Below are positions 31,663-43,511 of a stretch of DNA of 64,000 nucleotides, in pieces. Made by a program: the position numbers and the translations under genes. The stretch's first letter is position 1. Every line of letters begins with the position of its first letter. Location of the stretch: assembly GCA_963555705.1 (NCBI GenBank), contig OY743184.1, positions 21,984,859-22,048,858 of the forward strand, written 5' to 3'. The notes beneath the pieces were generated by a model. It did not search any database, was not told the origin of the DNA, and was given only the letters and a program-made list of their open reading frames with translations. Origin of the DNA: Ligustrum vulgare (taxonomy: Eukaryota > Streptophyta > Magnoliopsida > Lamiales > Oleaceae).

Positions 31663-32503
31663 AAAACAAGAATATGCTGGCATAGCAACCTTAGTAAAGA
31701 GTGCTGAAATTTTGAAACATGGAATTTCTTTGAAATTTTGGAATTCCTTTGCTTCTTTCTTCTACTTTTCTTGAGTTGTAAACTATGTCTCGCATCTAAG
31801 GATTCTGGTTTTTCTTATGGTTCGAGCATCCATTTGTTGCAGAGTATACTACAGAAAACCCAAAGATAATGACAAAATGTTCTCACCACTTCCACCTTGG
31901 TTGTATATATGAGTGGATGGAAAGAAGTGATAACTGTCCAGTTTGTGGCAAGGTATGTTTCACCTTCCTATTTACTGGTTTTGTACTAACATTAAATGCA
32001 CTCATTTGCATGCTTGATTTTGTATTGCAATGGATTTTATCTTATATATCCCACACTTTCAGCAGGAAAAAAATATCGTTTTTAACACAATGCCTTACTT
32101 TTTCTTAAACAAAGAAGAAAGAGAACATGGCTTTCTTTCTAATTGCTTTTGTAGTCTCTCTCTCTCCCCCCCCCCCCCCCCCTCTCTCCCTCCAGAGGCA
32201 CATGCACAATGATAGAACCCCTAATTAGTTAGCTAGTTAGTTTGTTATCATTAGGGGTATTATTTTTAGTTGAGGGGGAATGTCAATAAATGTGAAGGTA
32301 GAGGTATCAATCCGGGTGGTCCGAGCTGGGCCGACTCGCCAACATATGAGTCCGGTAACGGCCTGCATGAAAAATGCCCGCCCGCTGCGGGTTTATGGAC
32401 CGTTTCGGGTCGGCTTACAAATTTTGAACTATAAACCCAGGCCCGCTCGCTGACCCATCCAAGTCGAGCCCATGTAGGTCGCGATTCGTTCTGATATGAA
32501 ACT

Positions 32504-32572
<69 letters not shown>

Positions 32573-35500
32573 TTTGATTTCATAAGCACTGTGGTTAGTT
32601 TTATGCTAAACACCATGCTTAGGCGACAATAAGTGCGTGTATGCAATTTAATTGCTACCTAAGCACGGTGCTTAGCATTTAAATTGCTAAATACGAAATG
32701 AACAAAATGATAAATTCATATTTATACAAAGAAATGTTTACATAGAATTCTAATTTATATCTTATTTTACATGAATTACTTCTAGCTTTGCAAAGTTAAA
32801 TATTAGATAAACAAATATCAACTAAATGTATTTCTAATTACTACTATCAAATATTTATAGCTTTATCCCAACTAGTTTGACACCTACTTTACTATAATTT
32901 ATAATTTAAGTACATCTCAACTATGTTGAAACTTAACTATAATTTAGTTGTGCAAATTGTTAGATTTTTTAAATATTTTAAAAATTTTTAATTTTTAAAA
33001 ACTATTTCACGGGTCAGCAGGTTAATTGCGGCCCGTGAAACTGCGGTTCATACCTTCTTGACTTGTGAACCGCCCGCTTGGGTCACGGGTGTGCCCGTGG
33101 TTCCGGGTCGATCTAGCCTAATTTTCACAGGTCCGACCAGATCGTCCGTCCGTCTTGACACCTCTATGTGAAGGGGAACAGTGGAAGAATCCATTTAGTT
33201 GGTGAGAGGAAAAGTGGGGAGAGATCTAAGCCTCTCGAATGCTTGGAATTGCTCTGTCAACTTTTGTTTCATTTCATATCAGTTCAAATACATAGTTCCT
33301 CAACAATCAGTACTACACAGATCTCCTTTGAATATTTGCCTCTACATTCAGCCCCTGTTTGGGCTCCATTATGAACGAAATACATTTTTCATTCTTCTCT
33401 TTTCAATCATATATTTATTAATAAAATATTATTACACATAAACCCATAAAATATTCTATACTTTTTAACCACATATTTTCCTAAAAATCACTATTCAAAT
33501 AACTATTTATTCAAATAAATTCTTTAATATCAACATCAAACAGGGGCTCATTCATACCAACTGCTACCTAATTGATTTCTAAGACCAGCAGCTTCCAAGC
33601 AGCTGGAACACAGGCTTCCAGTTATGCTTCCCAGCTGCAGCATTACTGAGGATTCTATCATTGGTAATAGAGCATCAACCCGACGGAAAATGGAAACAAA
33701 TTTCAGCTAAGACTTGGAGGAAAAGTGGAACTTGATATTCCATCGGTTTGACTTTGAGTGGATGATGCTATGACGAGGAGGAGATTGAGCAGATAATTCA
33801 GGGTTGAATTCACAAAGTTGACTCAATACATCAATATTCTATGTAGAGCGCTGCTTGTGTGAAGAGGAGGAATGTTTTTCCAAGGAGTCGCTATCTGCCA
33901 GAGAGGGAGAAAGTAGAAGCTGCGGTTGCTTGCTTTGTGGGAGAAGCATGGGCTCAGTTCTAAGTAGATCGAATTCGACCTGTACAAGCTTACGAAGAAC
34001 TGAGGGTGTGTTTGATTGCTAAGGTGGAAAATGGGTGGAAAGAAAATATTTTCCAAGGAAATAATTTTGCTTGGAAATGATTTTAGTGGAAAATCAATTG
34101 AGCGTGTTTGAATAGTTTAATTTTTTAGGTGGAAAAAGTTGAAAGTTTTCCATGTTTTGTTGTTTGATTGACATTATTTTCCATGACAAATAAAGTAAAA
34201 TTTAGCAATTTTAATTAATTCTTTTTTTTTTTAACACATGTACCTGATAATAATAATGTTATTTTTTGAAAAATAAATAAATCAATTAACAACAATAAAA
34301 TTGATTAAACGTGATGCGAAAATTTTCCATGCACCAAAGAAAACAATTACTTGGCAAATGTTGAAGATAAAGTTTTCTATCCACGCAAGGAAAAGGGGCG
34401 CGTCAATGAAGGCTGAAGAAAACATTTTCTTGTCAAGAATTGTGCAATCAAACAAGGAAATATGGCAAAGTTGGAAAATCTTTTCATTTTCCATGAAAAA
34501 TTTTGTCCATTCAAACATACCCTGAAAGATTTGATGATTGACAAATTCATTCATCCCAGGAAGATTACGGGTTTGATGTTGAGATTTCAACATTGTCCAT
34601 GCAGAATTCTATGGATCAGATGAAGTTGAGGCAACAACCCATAGTGAAAGAAGATCATCCGTGATCTGTGTTTGCTGATTCATCACGCACTGTGAAAGGA
34701 GGTTGTGAGGGTTTGATAGGAGACCAATTACTGAAAGTGGATTTGGATCGTGATAGGGAAGTACTCCTTTTGGTTGAGGATTGTAAACGAGCCCAATTAA
34801 GTTCAGGTCCATATAAATCCAAAATGAATTACAGGACAAATAAGAGCTTCAATAATCCCAACCCAAACAATAACCCTCCCTTCTTTTCTTCCCAGACGCA
34901 ATTCTAACCTACCAATCTCATCAAAAATCTTCAATTTCAAGCCAGAGCGATGCCGATCTACTACAATTAAGAGCTTATCATACTCTCGTAAATAAATGGG
35001 AGAAAAAGAATGAGAATTGTTTGAGAACTAAGAATGTGGCAACGAGTGTTTGAAATTATTGTTAAGGATCCCTCAAAACCACACAAAATTAATTTGGTTT
35101 TACGAAAAGGGGAGCTGGATTTGGATGAAGAAGAAGTAGGAAGGGATCGTAATGGGATAGAATTTCTCATTGTCACTAAAGACTCTCCGGACTGGGATAC
35201 CTCAACTTTGATTATGGGAAGAGTCCTTGAGGGAATGAATGTCATAAATTGAATAAGAAAAGTGAAGACTTTGTAGAAGAACACGGCTTCTCCATATTTC
35301 CTGGCAGCGATGCTAATAGGAGATAAAAGAGCAGCGGTATCACAGTTTTGTGGTGCTAAATTCCAAATGAAAGGGGAAAATAATTTGAGTCTGGAGACAC
35401 AATTGGACATTACTTCATTAAAAAAAAAATGAGTTACGAGATAGGAGAAGTAAGTGGATTTGGATGGGTTCGTGGCTGCAAAGATGCAGAGATTTTTAAC

Positions 35501-38500
35501 ACCGACAACGGTGGGGAGGTTGGTGATACGTTAGGATTTGTAATTAATTCGGGAGTCAGATTAATGACGATGAAGACCATGAAAAGGTAGATTGTTCAAC
35601 GAGAGGAGTTCACGATCTTGGTCAATTGTTGGGCTACTCACCATGGTATCCCGATTGGCCAGTTTCAGTTTTGGAGTTTTATTGGACACAATATTAACGA
35701 TAGTGAATCCGCTAAATAAGTCGACCAACTCGCTTGGACCAAGAGACTACTTTTGCATCAATGGTGACTTGGGTGTTTGCTAAAGAAATTGTTGGATTGT
35801 ATGTAATATTTTAAAATTCTGTAATTGGCCCGGATTTTCACCTTGAGGACAAGGTGAATTTCAAGGGCGGGGTATTGATAGCACCCCAAATTAGTTAGCT
35901 AGTTAGTTTGTTATCATTAGGGGTATAATTGATAGTTGAGTCGGGAGAATGTCAACAAATGTGGTGAGGGGACAGTGGAAGAATTCATTCAGTTGTTGAG
36001 AGGAAAAGTGGGGAGAGATCTAAGCTTCTCTATGCTTGGAATTGTTTTGTCAACTTTTTGTTTCATTTAATATTGGTTCAAATACGTAGTTCCTCAATAA
36101 TCAATACTACACATATCTCCAATTGAATATTTTTCCTCTACATTCATACCATCTGCGACCTAACTAATTTCTAAGACCAGCAGCTTCCAAGTTTTCGTTT
36201 TGTGGATGACTCATCCACTATTTCTTTGTGTAACATACATTTATTTTACCATTAATAAAATCTGCAGTTTCTTATCAAAAAAAAAAAAAAAAAGACCAGC
36301 AGCTTCCAAGCAGCAGGAACGCAGGCTTCCAGCTGCAGCATTACCGAGGATTCTATCACACAACCTCTTCTAATTGTATCTTTTTGCAGTTTATATAGTA
36401 TTTTACATTTAGTATTCGGTTAGAGCTTCGGTTATGAAACTTCTTAAAAAGTCGCAAAGTCTTGACTCATTTCAAATGGTGTTGGAATTTGTATTTCTAC
36501 ACAAACCGCCATTAGCTATAGCTCTTTTTTATATTATCTTATTGTCTTTTACTGCTATGGTATATACCTGTCTTCATTTATATAAATATTGTCATTCTTG
36601 CCAATTTTAGCGTCACTGCAGTTTGGTGGGTGCTCAAGCGTTTCCTTTTTCTTTTGTTGTTTGAGTTATTTTGAACTTGACCCTTTTTCCTGATGAAGTT
36701 TCTTTCCTGGTCAATACAAAATTGATTCACTACTTCCCCATGTAATGTCCAAGAAAAGACAACAATTTTAGAAGTTATTTATACCTTATTTGACAATGAC
36801 AAAGAAAAAGAAAGATGGGAAGATATTATTTGTAGGTGGGACTAGAAGTTTAGGAGTGGGGATTGGTTTCCGAAGGAATATGCATCATATTTGAATGTGG
36901 CAACTAGCTGGAAATTTTGCTAGAAACTTCAGCAACCAGGAGAGTTGTAAAAACCGAACTGAAAGGGGAAGATCCTAGCATTTAGATGAAAGAGTAGCCG
37001 ATGCTATGCCACGGTTTCCATTTTTCACAAAAAGTGGGTTTTATAATAGTGATCTTTTGGAAAACTTGTGGTTAAGAAATAGGAAAATCTTTTCATTTAC
37101 GTGCAAATTATTTTTTTGAGAGAATGTATGGTTGAAAATGAATTTGGAAAAAAAGAAAAAAAAAAGAGTTTTTTAGAAAATGGAGCTCAAACATGGGTTA
37201 TATATTTTATGAAGAATTTTTTTGATGTATTAAGATAGCGCTGTTGCTTATTAGCAAAACTGAATTTGGCTTGTGAGGATAAGTTCCTTGAGATGTACTG
37301 TGCTTATGAGATGAAGTTCTGGAAATGGAAAAGAAGTTACACGGTAATTTTGGAGCTATGAAATATGAAGATTTCTGGTCAGCTTATGTTTCAATTGCTT
37401 CAACTTATTAAAGGCAAGTAAACCTTTTAAGTTTTAACCCAATGCTGACTTTGATTTGACTGGTGAAGTTGGATTTTTTTGGGGGCTTGAGTACACAGTG
37501 TCATAAGCTCACCTGAAATTATGTTGGAAGCTCATTTAAGGTGCAGTGCACAATCTCACTCTATAAGCATGTCCCAGTCAACTACTACTGGCAGAAACCA
37601 TTCTTATTCTTAGCTTTCAAGTATAGGGAAAATGGAACTTAGCAATTTCCCCTAACCCTTGCATTCTATTTGTAATGCTTAGATATCATTACTCATGTTG
37701 ATCTCTGTACATTGGTGGATTGACTAGCAACGATGATATTTCTCTCTGATAACAACTCATTCACCTAGCCTGCCATCCCCCGTTTCCCTCTCTATATGGA
37801 ATTATACCTTAATTGCATTACTATGTCAGGTTTATTTGGATCATCCATGTCAAAGAAAAAATTGCCTAATTTTATAAATTTGGATTCCTTGTCAAATCTG
37901 AAATCACTGGAAGAGATCTATTCTTTCTAGGCTTAATAAAATAGTCTAAATAAAAGAAACTGCAATATTTAAGATTTTACACCTAAAAGTTAATGAATAT
38001 AACCGAATCCTGTTAAAAAATAAAGTGATGAGAATTTGTCCATAATCTTAACTTGTCAATTGCGTTGAGAAACTCTCCTTAAAACTCCTCATGAAAGTGG
38101 GCGTTGTTTTATGGGTAAGTTCGGAACTGAGCTGACCTGGACGACTTTTTCTTCTGGATTGCTCCTCTTTTAGCTGTAAAAAGTAGTACATGGAGGGGGC
38201 AGGCCAACCTTACCTCCCAAAGTACAAAGGAGGAGCGAGAATTTTGCAGAAAATCTAAATATGGGAGTACTACTCCCATTACTTGAGACCATTACAGGAA
38301 ATATAAAATTGGAAGTACTACTTCCATATAGAAGATTAGTCTATTAGAAGGCTGGATTGGCTCAAGAGAATGACGTATCACGACATAGACCACAATAAGA
38401 GACATATGACACACATGAAGGAAAACCCCTTTACAGCAACCTATTGTGCAATCTAGAAAATACAACACATACCATTTACACATGGCAGGCTATATTTATG

Positions 38501-40468
38501 CTCTATTAATAACGCTTGTATTAGCATAGACCATTTATGAAAGCTATCTGACAATGCAACTCATAAAATTTATACAAGGCAAGCTATATTTATGAACTAT
38601 AACATACACTTGTATAATATATAAGCACGCTCATTATCAATGCTAAAAATGCAGCCTACACCCAATCATTCTATGTGCAGCAAAGAACTATATTAACTCA
38701 AACCTGGAATACGTGCCCCAAAACACACTTAAAATGCCATCATAAATTACCTTACTTGAGCCAAATCCTGCACGCATTTATCTGCAGTGCCAATCTTGAG
38801 TGCCATCAGAATATGCACTCTTGTTCTTTGTCAAAGAACATCTCACTAGGTTTTTCCTTCACGTGCAAATAAGATATCTCCATGACGTTTATACATAGAA
38901 TTCCAATTATGTTCACCTCCAAATCCTTGAAGTTCCTGATTGTATGGTTTTTAGTTCAAATCCTTCATTAGCCATCCAGACTGCTGCTGCATTGCCCTCT
39001 ATATTCTCTACTAATACAAGTGCCAGTTACTCCAGTTTTCTTCCTTCAACTTTAAATCTCACAAGTAAATACAGAATTCCCATGGCCCATTAGTTTTTCT
39101 TCACGAGGATGAGCACAGTTGGGGAGTCTAATTTCACCAATGTATCCTGAAAGTTTCACTGTCCACATATTTGTAATCTGCAACAAAGGGCCCCAAGGGC
39201 CTATCCTCAACATCAAAACTGTTGAAAGTCCCAAAAAAATAATTAAATGCAAGCACCACTTTACCATCATGGTCCCTAATTAACCCTCTACCTGCTCCCT
39301 CTCCGAAGTTAGACTCTTTACTAATTCAAATTTAGATGAGGATTTTGAACAAATACGAAACATAAACAAAGAAGACATACATGATATGGCACTTGGACAA
39401 CAAAATTTCACCTGAAATAATTGTAGTATATGACGTACATGAAACATTTTGAGTAAAAAGTTATAGTTTATAAGAGGCCATCCAAATGAAATTGTCCTTG
39501 ATGAATTTGAAAAGTCTTGTTGAAGAGTTGAACATGATCAGATGTAGTTGCAAGTAAAGCAAACTATGGGTAGGCTCACGGTCACTCCTGAGATTTTGAG
39601 TGCCTCGTGTTGATTTTAAAAGAGTCCCTCTTTTCTTTAATTATTATAAAGCACACTTAAAAAAATAAAGTTATTTACCAGAATGATTTGCAAATTGCAA
39701 TGCACGAGAGGTTATCCATCAAGTCCACTGTAATGTTTTTTGCGAATAACAAAATGAGTGATTTGTGTGTTGAGGAATGAAGAGAAGCTTGAAGTGGCGA
39801 AGTCGATGGAGAAAATCTGAAGAGTAAAGCGTGAAACTGAAATTTGATCTAGGGTTTTGTTGGGCACTTGGGCTGTTCGGGAAATAGCTAGTGGGGCGGG
39901 TTTAAAAAAAGGGCAATGCTATAAGCACCCCGTCTTTGCCCCCAACCTTGACAACCCCCTCACATTGGGGATGGGGCTAACAGTGGGACCACATTAATGA
40001 AAAGACCGGTCCCACCACACATGTGAGGGGGTGGTCACACTTGGGGGGTAAGGATGGAGTGCAAATAGATTAATCCTTAAAAAAATGACCAGTGGTGTAA
40101 ATTGTAATTAAAAAATGCTGAAATATATATATAACCCGCTATATTTCTTGTGCCCCTATGATTATGGTGCTTTGTGCGGTGCACCTCATGCCGCCCGTGG
40201 GTGCACTGGTCCTTGGAACATTGAGTATGATGGAAAAGTATATTTATGGCAGGTTGAACAATGATAGAGATCATCATAGGCACACAAGGCCTGATAATTT
40301 CATAACGTGATTTTGTATCTATAGATCATATCTGATGTATATAATTATGAGATTATATGAGAGCATCACTATAATTTGATTTTGAAAGAAACATTGTAAT
40401 AAGTTAACCCTATGTTGGAAATTTGTTTTTTGCATTTGTAGGTGATGGCATTCGATGAGACGCCTTGA
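30089..40468 (+). CDS. RING-H2 E3 ubiquitin ligase (At3g02290-like), four coding exons
   Basis: Coding exons 30089-30205, 30928-31354, 31843-31952 and 40442-40468 give 226 aa. All junctions are GT-AG and keep frame. The N-terminus MGGVCCCLQDEYEDL begins with a Gly-2/Cys-rich stretch that suggests myristoylation/palmitoylation. The middle has DIYRSPPRPLPYDADPRYF, diagnostic of this plant family. The RING-H2 is C176/C179, C194, H196, H199, C202, C213/C216 and includes CSHHFHLGCIYEWMERSD. The C-terminus VMAFDETP matches the family and validates the remote 27-nt exon. The protein should bind an E2 and ubiquitinate an unknown substrate at a membrane. The family is recognised from memory of Arabidopsis homologues; the substrate is unknown. 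Intron 3 is 8,489 bp and full of transposons. Confidence 0.93.
31630..31660. repeat. poly(A) run of about 30
   Basis: Homopolymer inside intron 2 of the RING gene. It has no recognised LINE or SINE body next to it. Confidence 0.9.
32299..33166. mobile_element. hAT-type non-autonomous element in LTR1, 868 bp
   Basis: Ends are TAGAGGTATCAA and, inverted, TAGAGGTGTCAA. An exact 8-bp duplication TGTGAAGG flanks it (32291-32298 and 33167-33174). GC-rich subterminal parts (gggccgactcgcc, gaaccgcccgcttgg) enclose an AT-rich core with a (TA)n run. No transposase. Confidence 0.95.
32507..32567. repeat. (TA)n microsatellite
   Basis: About 30 TA units inside the hAT element. It can form a cruciform and is likely variable. 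Confidence 0.95.
33350..33548. mobile_element. MITE in LTR1, 199 bp
   Basis: A perfect 12-bp terminal inverted repeat, AGCCCCTGTTTG / CAAACAGGGGCT, with a 5-bp direct repeat CATTC on both sides (33345-33349; 33549-33553). Comparison with LTR2, which lacks it, confirms an insertion. The superfamily is not certain. Confidence 0.85.
33661..33675 (+). other. primer-binding site of the intronic LTR element
   Basis: Reads ttggtaatagagcat directly after the LTR1 end, resembling the initiator tRNA-Met complement TGGTATCAGAGC with two mismatches. Confidence 0.7.
34004..34522. mobile_element. PIF/Harbinger-like MITE, 519 bp
   Basis: Terminal inverted repeat GGGTGTGTTTGA / (inverted) GGGTATGTTTGA, with a 3-bp TGA duplication (34001-34003 and 34523-34525). 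The subterminal text 'tggaaaat...ttttcca' also pairs. A 3-bp duplication with this terminus fits PIF/Harbinger. No ORF. Confidence 0.75.
35034..35350 (+). pseudogene. cyclophilin (CYP26-2-like) cDNA fragment inside the LTR element
   Basis: Translation gives VKDPSKPHKINLVLRKGELD, then EEVGRDRNGIEFLIVTKDSP, DTSTLIMGRVLEGMNVI, and after two stops (35250, 35274) KNTASPYFLAAMLIGDKRAA. The order and spacing match the C-terminal half of plant chloroplast cyclophilin-type peptidyl-prolyl isomerases of the CYP26-2 kind. No intron is seen across the match, as expected of a cDNA-derived (retro) capture. The stops and missing N-terminal half make it non-functional. Confidence 0.75.
36192..36293 (+). mobile_element. 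LINE 3' tail inserted in LTR2
   Basis: A 5'-truncated LINE tail ending ...tttcttatc followed by a poly(A) run, flanked by an exact 17-bp duplication (36175-36191 and 36294-36310, gaccagcagcttccaag). The TTTCTTATC(A)n terminus is the same as that of the LINE at 26109-28969, so both belong to one family. Confidence 0.95.
36364..39900. other. rest of RING intron 3, no gene seen
   Basis: AT-rich, unique-looking intron sequence. I find no exon with homology, no clear transposon ends and no RNA gene. Short ORFs in it do not resemble proteins. Confidence 0.6.
39911..40076. mobile_element. Mutator-like MITE, 166 bp
   Basis: Long inverted arms: left GGGCAATGCTATAAGCACCC, right (inverted) GGATTAATCTATTTGCACTC, continuing through the paired 'ccccctcacat'/'atgtgaggggg'. 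An exact 9-bp duplication TTAAAAAAA flanks it (39902-39910; 40077-40085). It lies about 370 bp before the last RING exon. Confidence 0.88.
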
Positions 40469-40844
40469 TCTTTTCTATCTCCAGTTTTTTATTTGTGGGT
40501 CAAAACAGCAGCAAACAGCAAGAGATAACAATTTGAAACTGGAAGTGTAAAGTCACTGTGAATACTCCATGTTAAAAGTGTTATTTTGTATAGTGATATT
40601 ATTCAGCACAATGCCTTTTGTACCCCTTTCCAACTGCTTTTGTTTTCCTGTTTATCATTGTATTTCTTACTAGCAAAAAGCTTTTAGCCAAAGTTCACTT
40701 CATCAAAGAGAGTGAGCATTAAATGGCTAAATGGTTGAACCACCTGGGATTGTTAAATCCATTGTATTGATAGCATATTTTGCTTAAAACATTTAGTACA
40801 GTTAAACTGTAAAAAGATTGTACTATAAATACTCGAGCTTTTGT

Positions 40845-40868
40845 ATGTGTGTGTGTGTGTGTGTGTGT

Positions 40869-40915
<47 letters not shown>
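40845..40915. repeat. (GT)n(GA)n compound microsatellite
   Basis: About 12 GT followed by about 21 GA dinucleotides downstream of the RING gene. Confidence 0.95.
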
Positions 40916-40924
<9 letters not shown>

Positions 40925-40951
40925 ATTGTACAATGTTGCAAACGGAGTACA

Positions 40952-41195
40952 TAAAAAAAAAAAAAAAAATTTAGTCCACACCTTGAGGGTCCTAATCGAC
41001 CCTGTCCTAAGTCATTGGTTAAGGAGGTAAATCGCAGGTTATGCCTTCCAGAGTCAGAGTGGAAGTGTGGTAACTCATATCTTCCGCTTGTCACATGGCA
41101 TAAATTCATTAATTCAGGATTCGAATTCTGCACTCGATTGCGTTGAGCACTTTTTCATTCCTTCTCTTTGTCACTGGGAGATGTGCCTTGGGGGC
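40952..41195 (-). mobile_element. SINE with poly(T) 3' end, 244 bp
   Basis: Flanked by an exact 15-bp duplication TGCAAACGGAGTACA (40937-40951 and 41196-41210). On the minus strand it starts agcccccaaggcac, has a box-B-like element (aattcgaatcctg, about 41125) and ends in a run of T. A tRNA-derived head with a T-tail recalls Au-type plant SINEs. A diverged 3' piece of the same family lies at 18555-18655. Confidence 0.9.
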
Positions 41196-41239
41196 TGCAA
41201 ACGGAGTACACGATTTTGCTGTGCGATGCTCAGGTCTAT

Positions 41240-41539
41240 CATCTGTTTGGTAAATTATTTATAAATAGTTGTTTATAAATTGTGATATATCAATATTTTG
41301 TTGGTTTATTTTTTAAAAAGTAAAAAATGGTAGGTGAAAATCTTTGATCAATCGAATTGTTGAATTTTTGGTGATGTGCCTCTGTTTGGTAATATTGTAG
41401 TGATTTATAAATTGATTTATTTATGATTTTAAGGTAAAATATGTGGTTAAAAAGGGGAGAGAGAAAATGTGTGTTAAAAAGTATTTTGAAAAATTATGTA
41501 ATTTATAAGTCGATTTATAAATTATTTACCAAACAGAGG
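41240..41539. mobile_element. MITE(s) with CCTCTGTTTGGTAA termini
   Basis: A perfect 14-bp inverted repeat CCTCTGTTTGGTAA/TTACCAAACAGAGG bounds 41379-41539 (161 bp). A third copy of the end (atctgtttggtaaattattt, 41241) in direct orientation suggests a second, nested or partial copy. No convincing target duplication. Confidence 0.7.
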
Positions 41540-41566
41540 TAGTTGAAACACACAAAAATCAAGCGG

Positions 41567-41690
41567 TGAAACTAATGTAAAAGAGAGCGATGTGACAAAA
41601 CAAAGATTAGTTGAAGGTTGGGTTGGGATGAAACCAATGTAAAAGAGAGCGATGTGACAAAACAAAGATTAGTTGAAGGTTGGGTTGGGA
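41567..41690. repeat. 62-bp tandem duplication
   Basis: Two almost identical 62-bp units (41567-41628, 41629-41690; gaaact/gaacc difference near the start). The high identity implies a recent event. The intergenic function is unknown. Confidence 0.93.
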
Positions 41691-42336
41691 GTGTAGGATA
41701 CAAATAAGAGCCCTCCTTGGTGTACAGGGGCCCCCTTACAGTGAGTGGCTTGTACAGGCCCATGTACAAATTCCCCTGTATAAGGGGAATTGCTGTACAA
41801 ATAATTAAGTACGGGATCTTGATTTGCGACAGTAATGGTTTAAAAATCGTTCTTTTGCGTAATGATTATAGTTTATAAATTAATTTATAAATAACATAAA
41901 TTTTAAAACAATTTTTTAATTACACATATTTTCTCTTTTCAATTTTCAATCACACATTTACCTAGAAAAAATCAAAAAAATTAAAAAAAAATAAAAAATG
42001 ACGAGTTAGGCCGCCGAAAGCATTGTAAATTCATTTTTGTTCTAATAACTTGTTGTAGGGTAGTACGAGAATTTCTCACTAAGGTTTTTATTTATTAATT
42101 TATTTTTAATGACCTAATATGAAGAACACCGTGGTAGTTTTGACTTCTGAGAAAGAATGAAAAAAAGGGTTTTCTTTTTATTTTTATTTTTAATTACATT
42201 ATTATAAATGACTTGTTACCTTCATGTTTAGAGATGTACACTATTTTACTTTGATTTGTGCGGTGGTGCAAGAGCCGCGATATTGAGACCGGTTTGGATG
42301 GTAGACAAGTTTGGGTTTCGACTTCCATTACAATCA

Positions 42337-42980
42337 CTAGTATTTCGTCCGTGCGATGCACAAAAGTTATTATCCATAATATTGATTTTAATATGTATTT
42401 ATAAAATTTTAATGCTTATACATAATCAACACATATATAAATGCATTAAAAATAATTTTCTATTTCAATAATTATTAGACTTTATAAAATAATATACGTA
42501 ATTCAAATTATTAAAAACATCTTTGAATAGTAAATGTCAATTTATATATTTAAATATTTGAATTTAATGAATAAAACTTTATCTACACAAATAAGCAGTC
42601 AAAATAATAATTTTGAAAATCTCGCAATTATCATGATACTACAATCGAGTAAAGTTAGAAATCACAAAATTGTATCGAAAATTTTATACCCTGTAATCTT
42701 TAAAAATTTATCAAAATAAGTATGGTTAAAAAATATTTATCATTGTATTAATATTATTAACTTAAAAGAAATTAAAGTATTAACTCTTCAATATTAACCT
42801 TCGTTTAATAACTTTTTCGATAAATTATTTATAAGTACCAACACATTTTTTCAACTCACTTTTTAATCACATATATTTCTCCAAAATTTTTCTGAACAAC
42901 ACATTTTATTATAATACTAAAACATAAAGAATTTAAGAATTAATTCTGTCAGACTATCCTACTTTCATATATAGTATAGA
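42337..42980 (-). mobile_element. Helitron, 644 bp, non-autonomous
   Basis: On the minus strand the 5' end is A|TCTATACTATATATGAAAGT (from 42980). The 3' end is the hairpin GTGC-ATC-GCAC, then ggacgaaata, then CTAG (42340-42337) followed by T. All Helitron termini rules are met. No Rep/helicase is encoded. Confidence 0.75.
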
Positions 42981-43511
42981 TTTTTACCAGTGCAATGAAC
43001 TAAAATTGCTATCCGTAATATCGATAAGTATTCATTAAAATTTAATGATTATACATAATCAATACAAATGCAAAAGATATAAAAATAATTTCTCCATTCT
43101 CAATACATATTTAACATTTTTCTCAATTTTCATTCAAAAACACCAATACAATAATTAAAAATATGTGTTTAATCTTAATATACTACAATTGAACAACGTT
43201 GAAGATCAAGAAACTATTATATCATATAATCTCTACACAATTATTAAAATTAAAAATGATTAAAATATATTAACTATTATTTTCCATAATAGTAGATTAT
43301 TAGTGCATATATATATATATATAAAAGACAATAAATGCATTTATATCTATCTAAATTTTGCATTCACATTTGACGTATAATTATTTTGTATTCATATTAA
43401 CCTCGTTTTGCATTTACACTAATCAAACCATATAAGAGATGTGCACTTTGAGCGAAAAAATAATTTCTATAACAAACTACACTTTTACTTTTATTAATAT
43501 AAAGATAAAGA
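42981..43511 (-). mobile_element. second Helitron copy, head-to-tail with the first
   Basis: Bases 42984-43100 align with 42342-42460 (ccgtaatatcgat / ccataatattgat; tacataatcaa(t/c)ac; aaaaataatttt). The 3' CTAG region is decayed (accagtgcaatgaac). A 5' end reading TCTTTATCTTTATATTAATA lies at about 43511. It abuts the younger copy directly. Confidence 0.6.

Larger units (their letters stand above)
32210..36358 (+). mobile_element. LTR retroelement in RING intron 3, nested with later insertions
   Basis: Two LTRs (32210-33660 and 35876-36358) begin TGATAG and end CTATCA. The element is flanked by an exact 5-bp duplication CACAA (32205-32209 and 36359-36363). The primer-binding site ttggtaatagagc (33661) and a purine-rich tract before the 3' LTR (caagggcggggta, 35862) fit plus orientation. 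LTR1 is enlarged by a hAT element and a MITE, LTR2 by a LINE tail; without them both are about 365-375 bp. The interior (2.2 kb) has no gag-pol, so the element is non-autonomous, and part of it is a cyclophilin-like sequence. Confidence 0.93.

Noticed and set aside
40719..40952. 77-aa minus ORF rich in Leu-Ser and Thr-His
   Set aside because: Produced by the GT/GA microsatellite.
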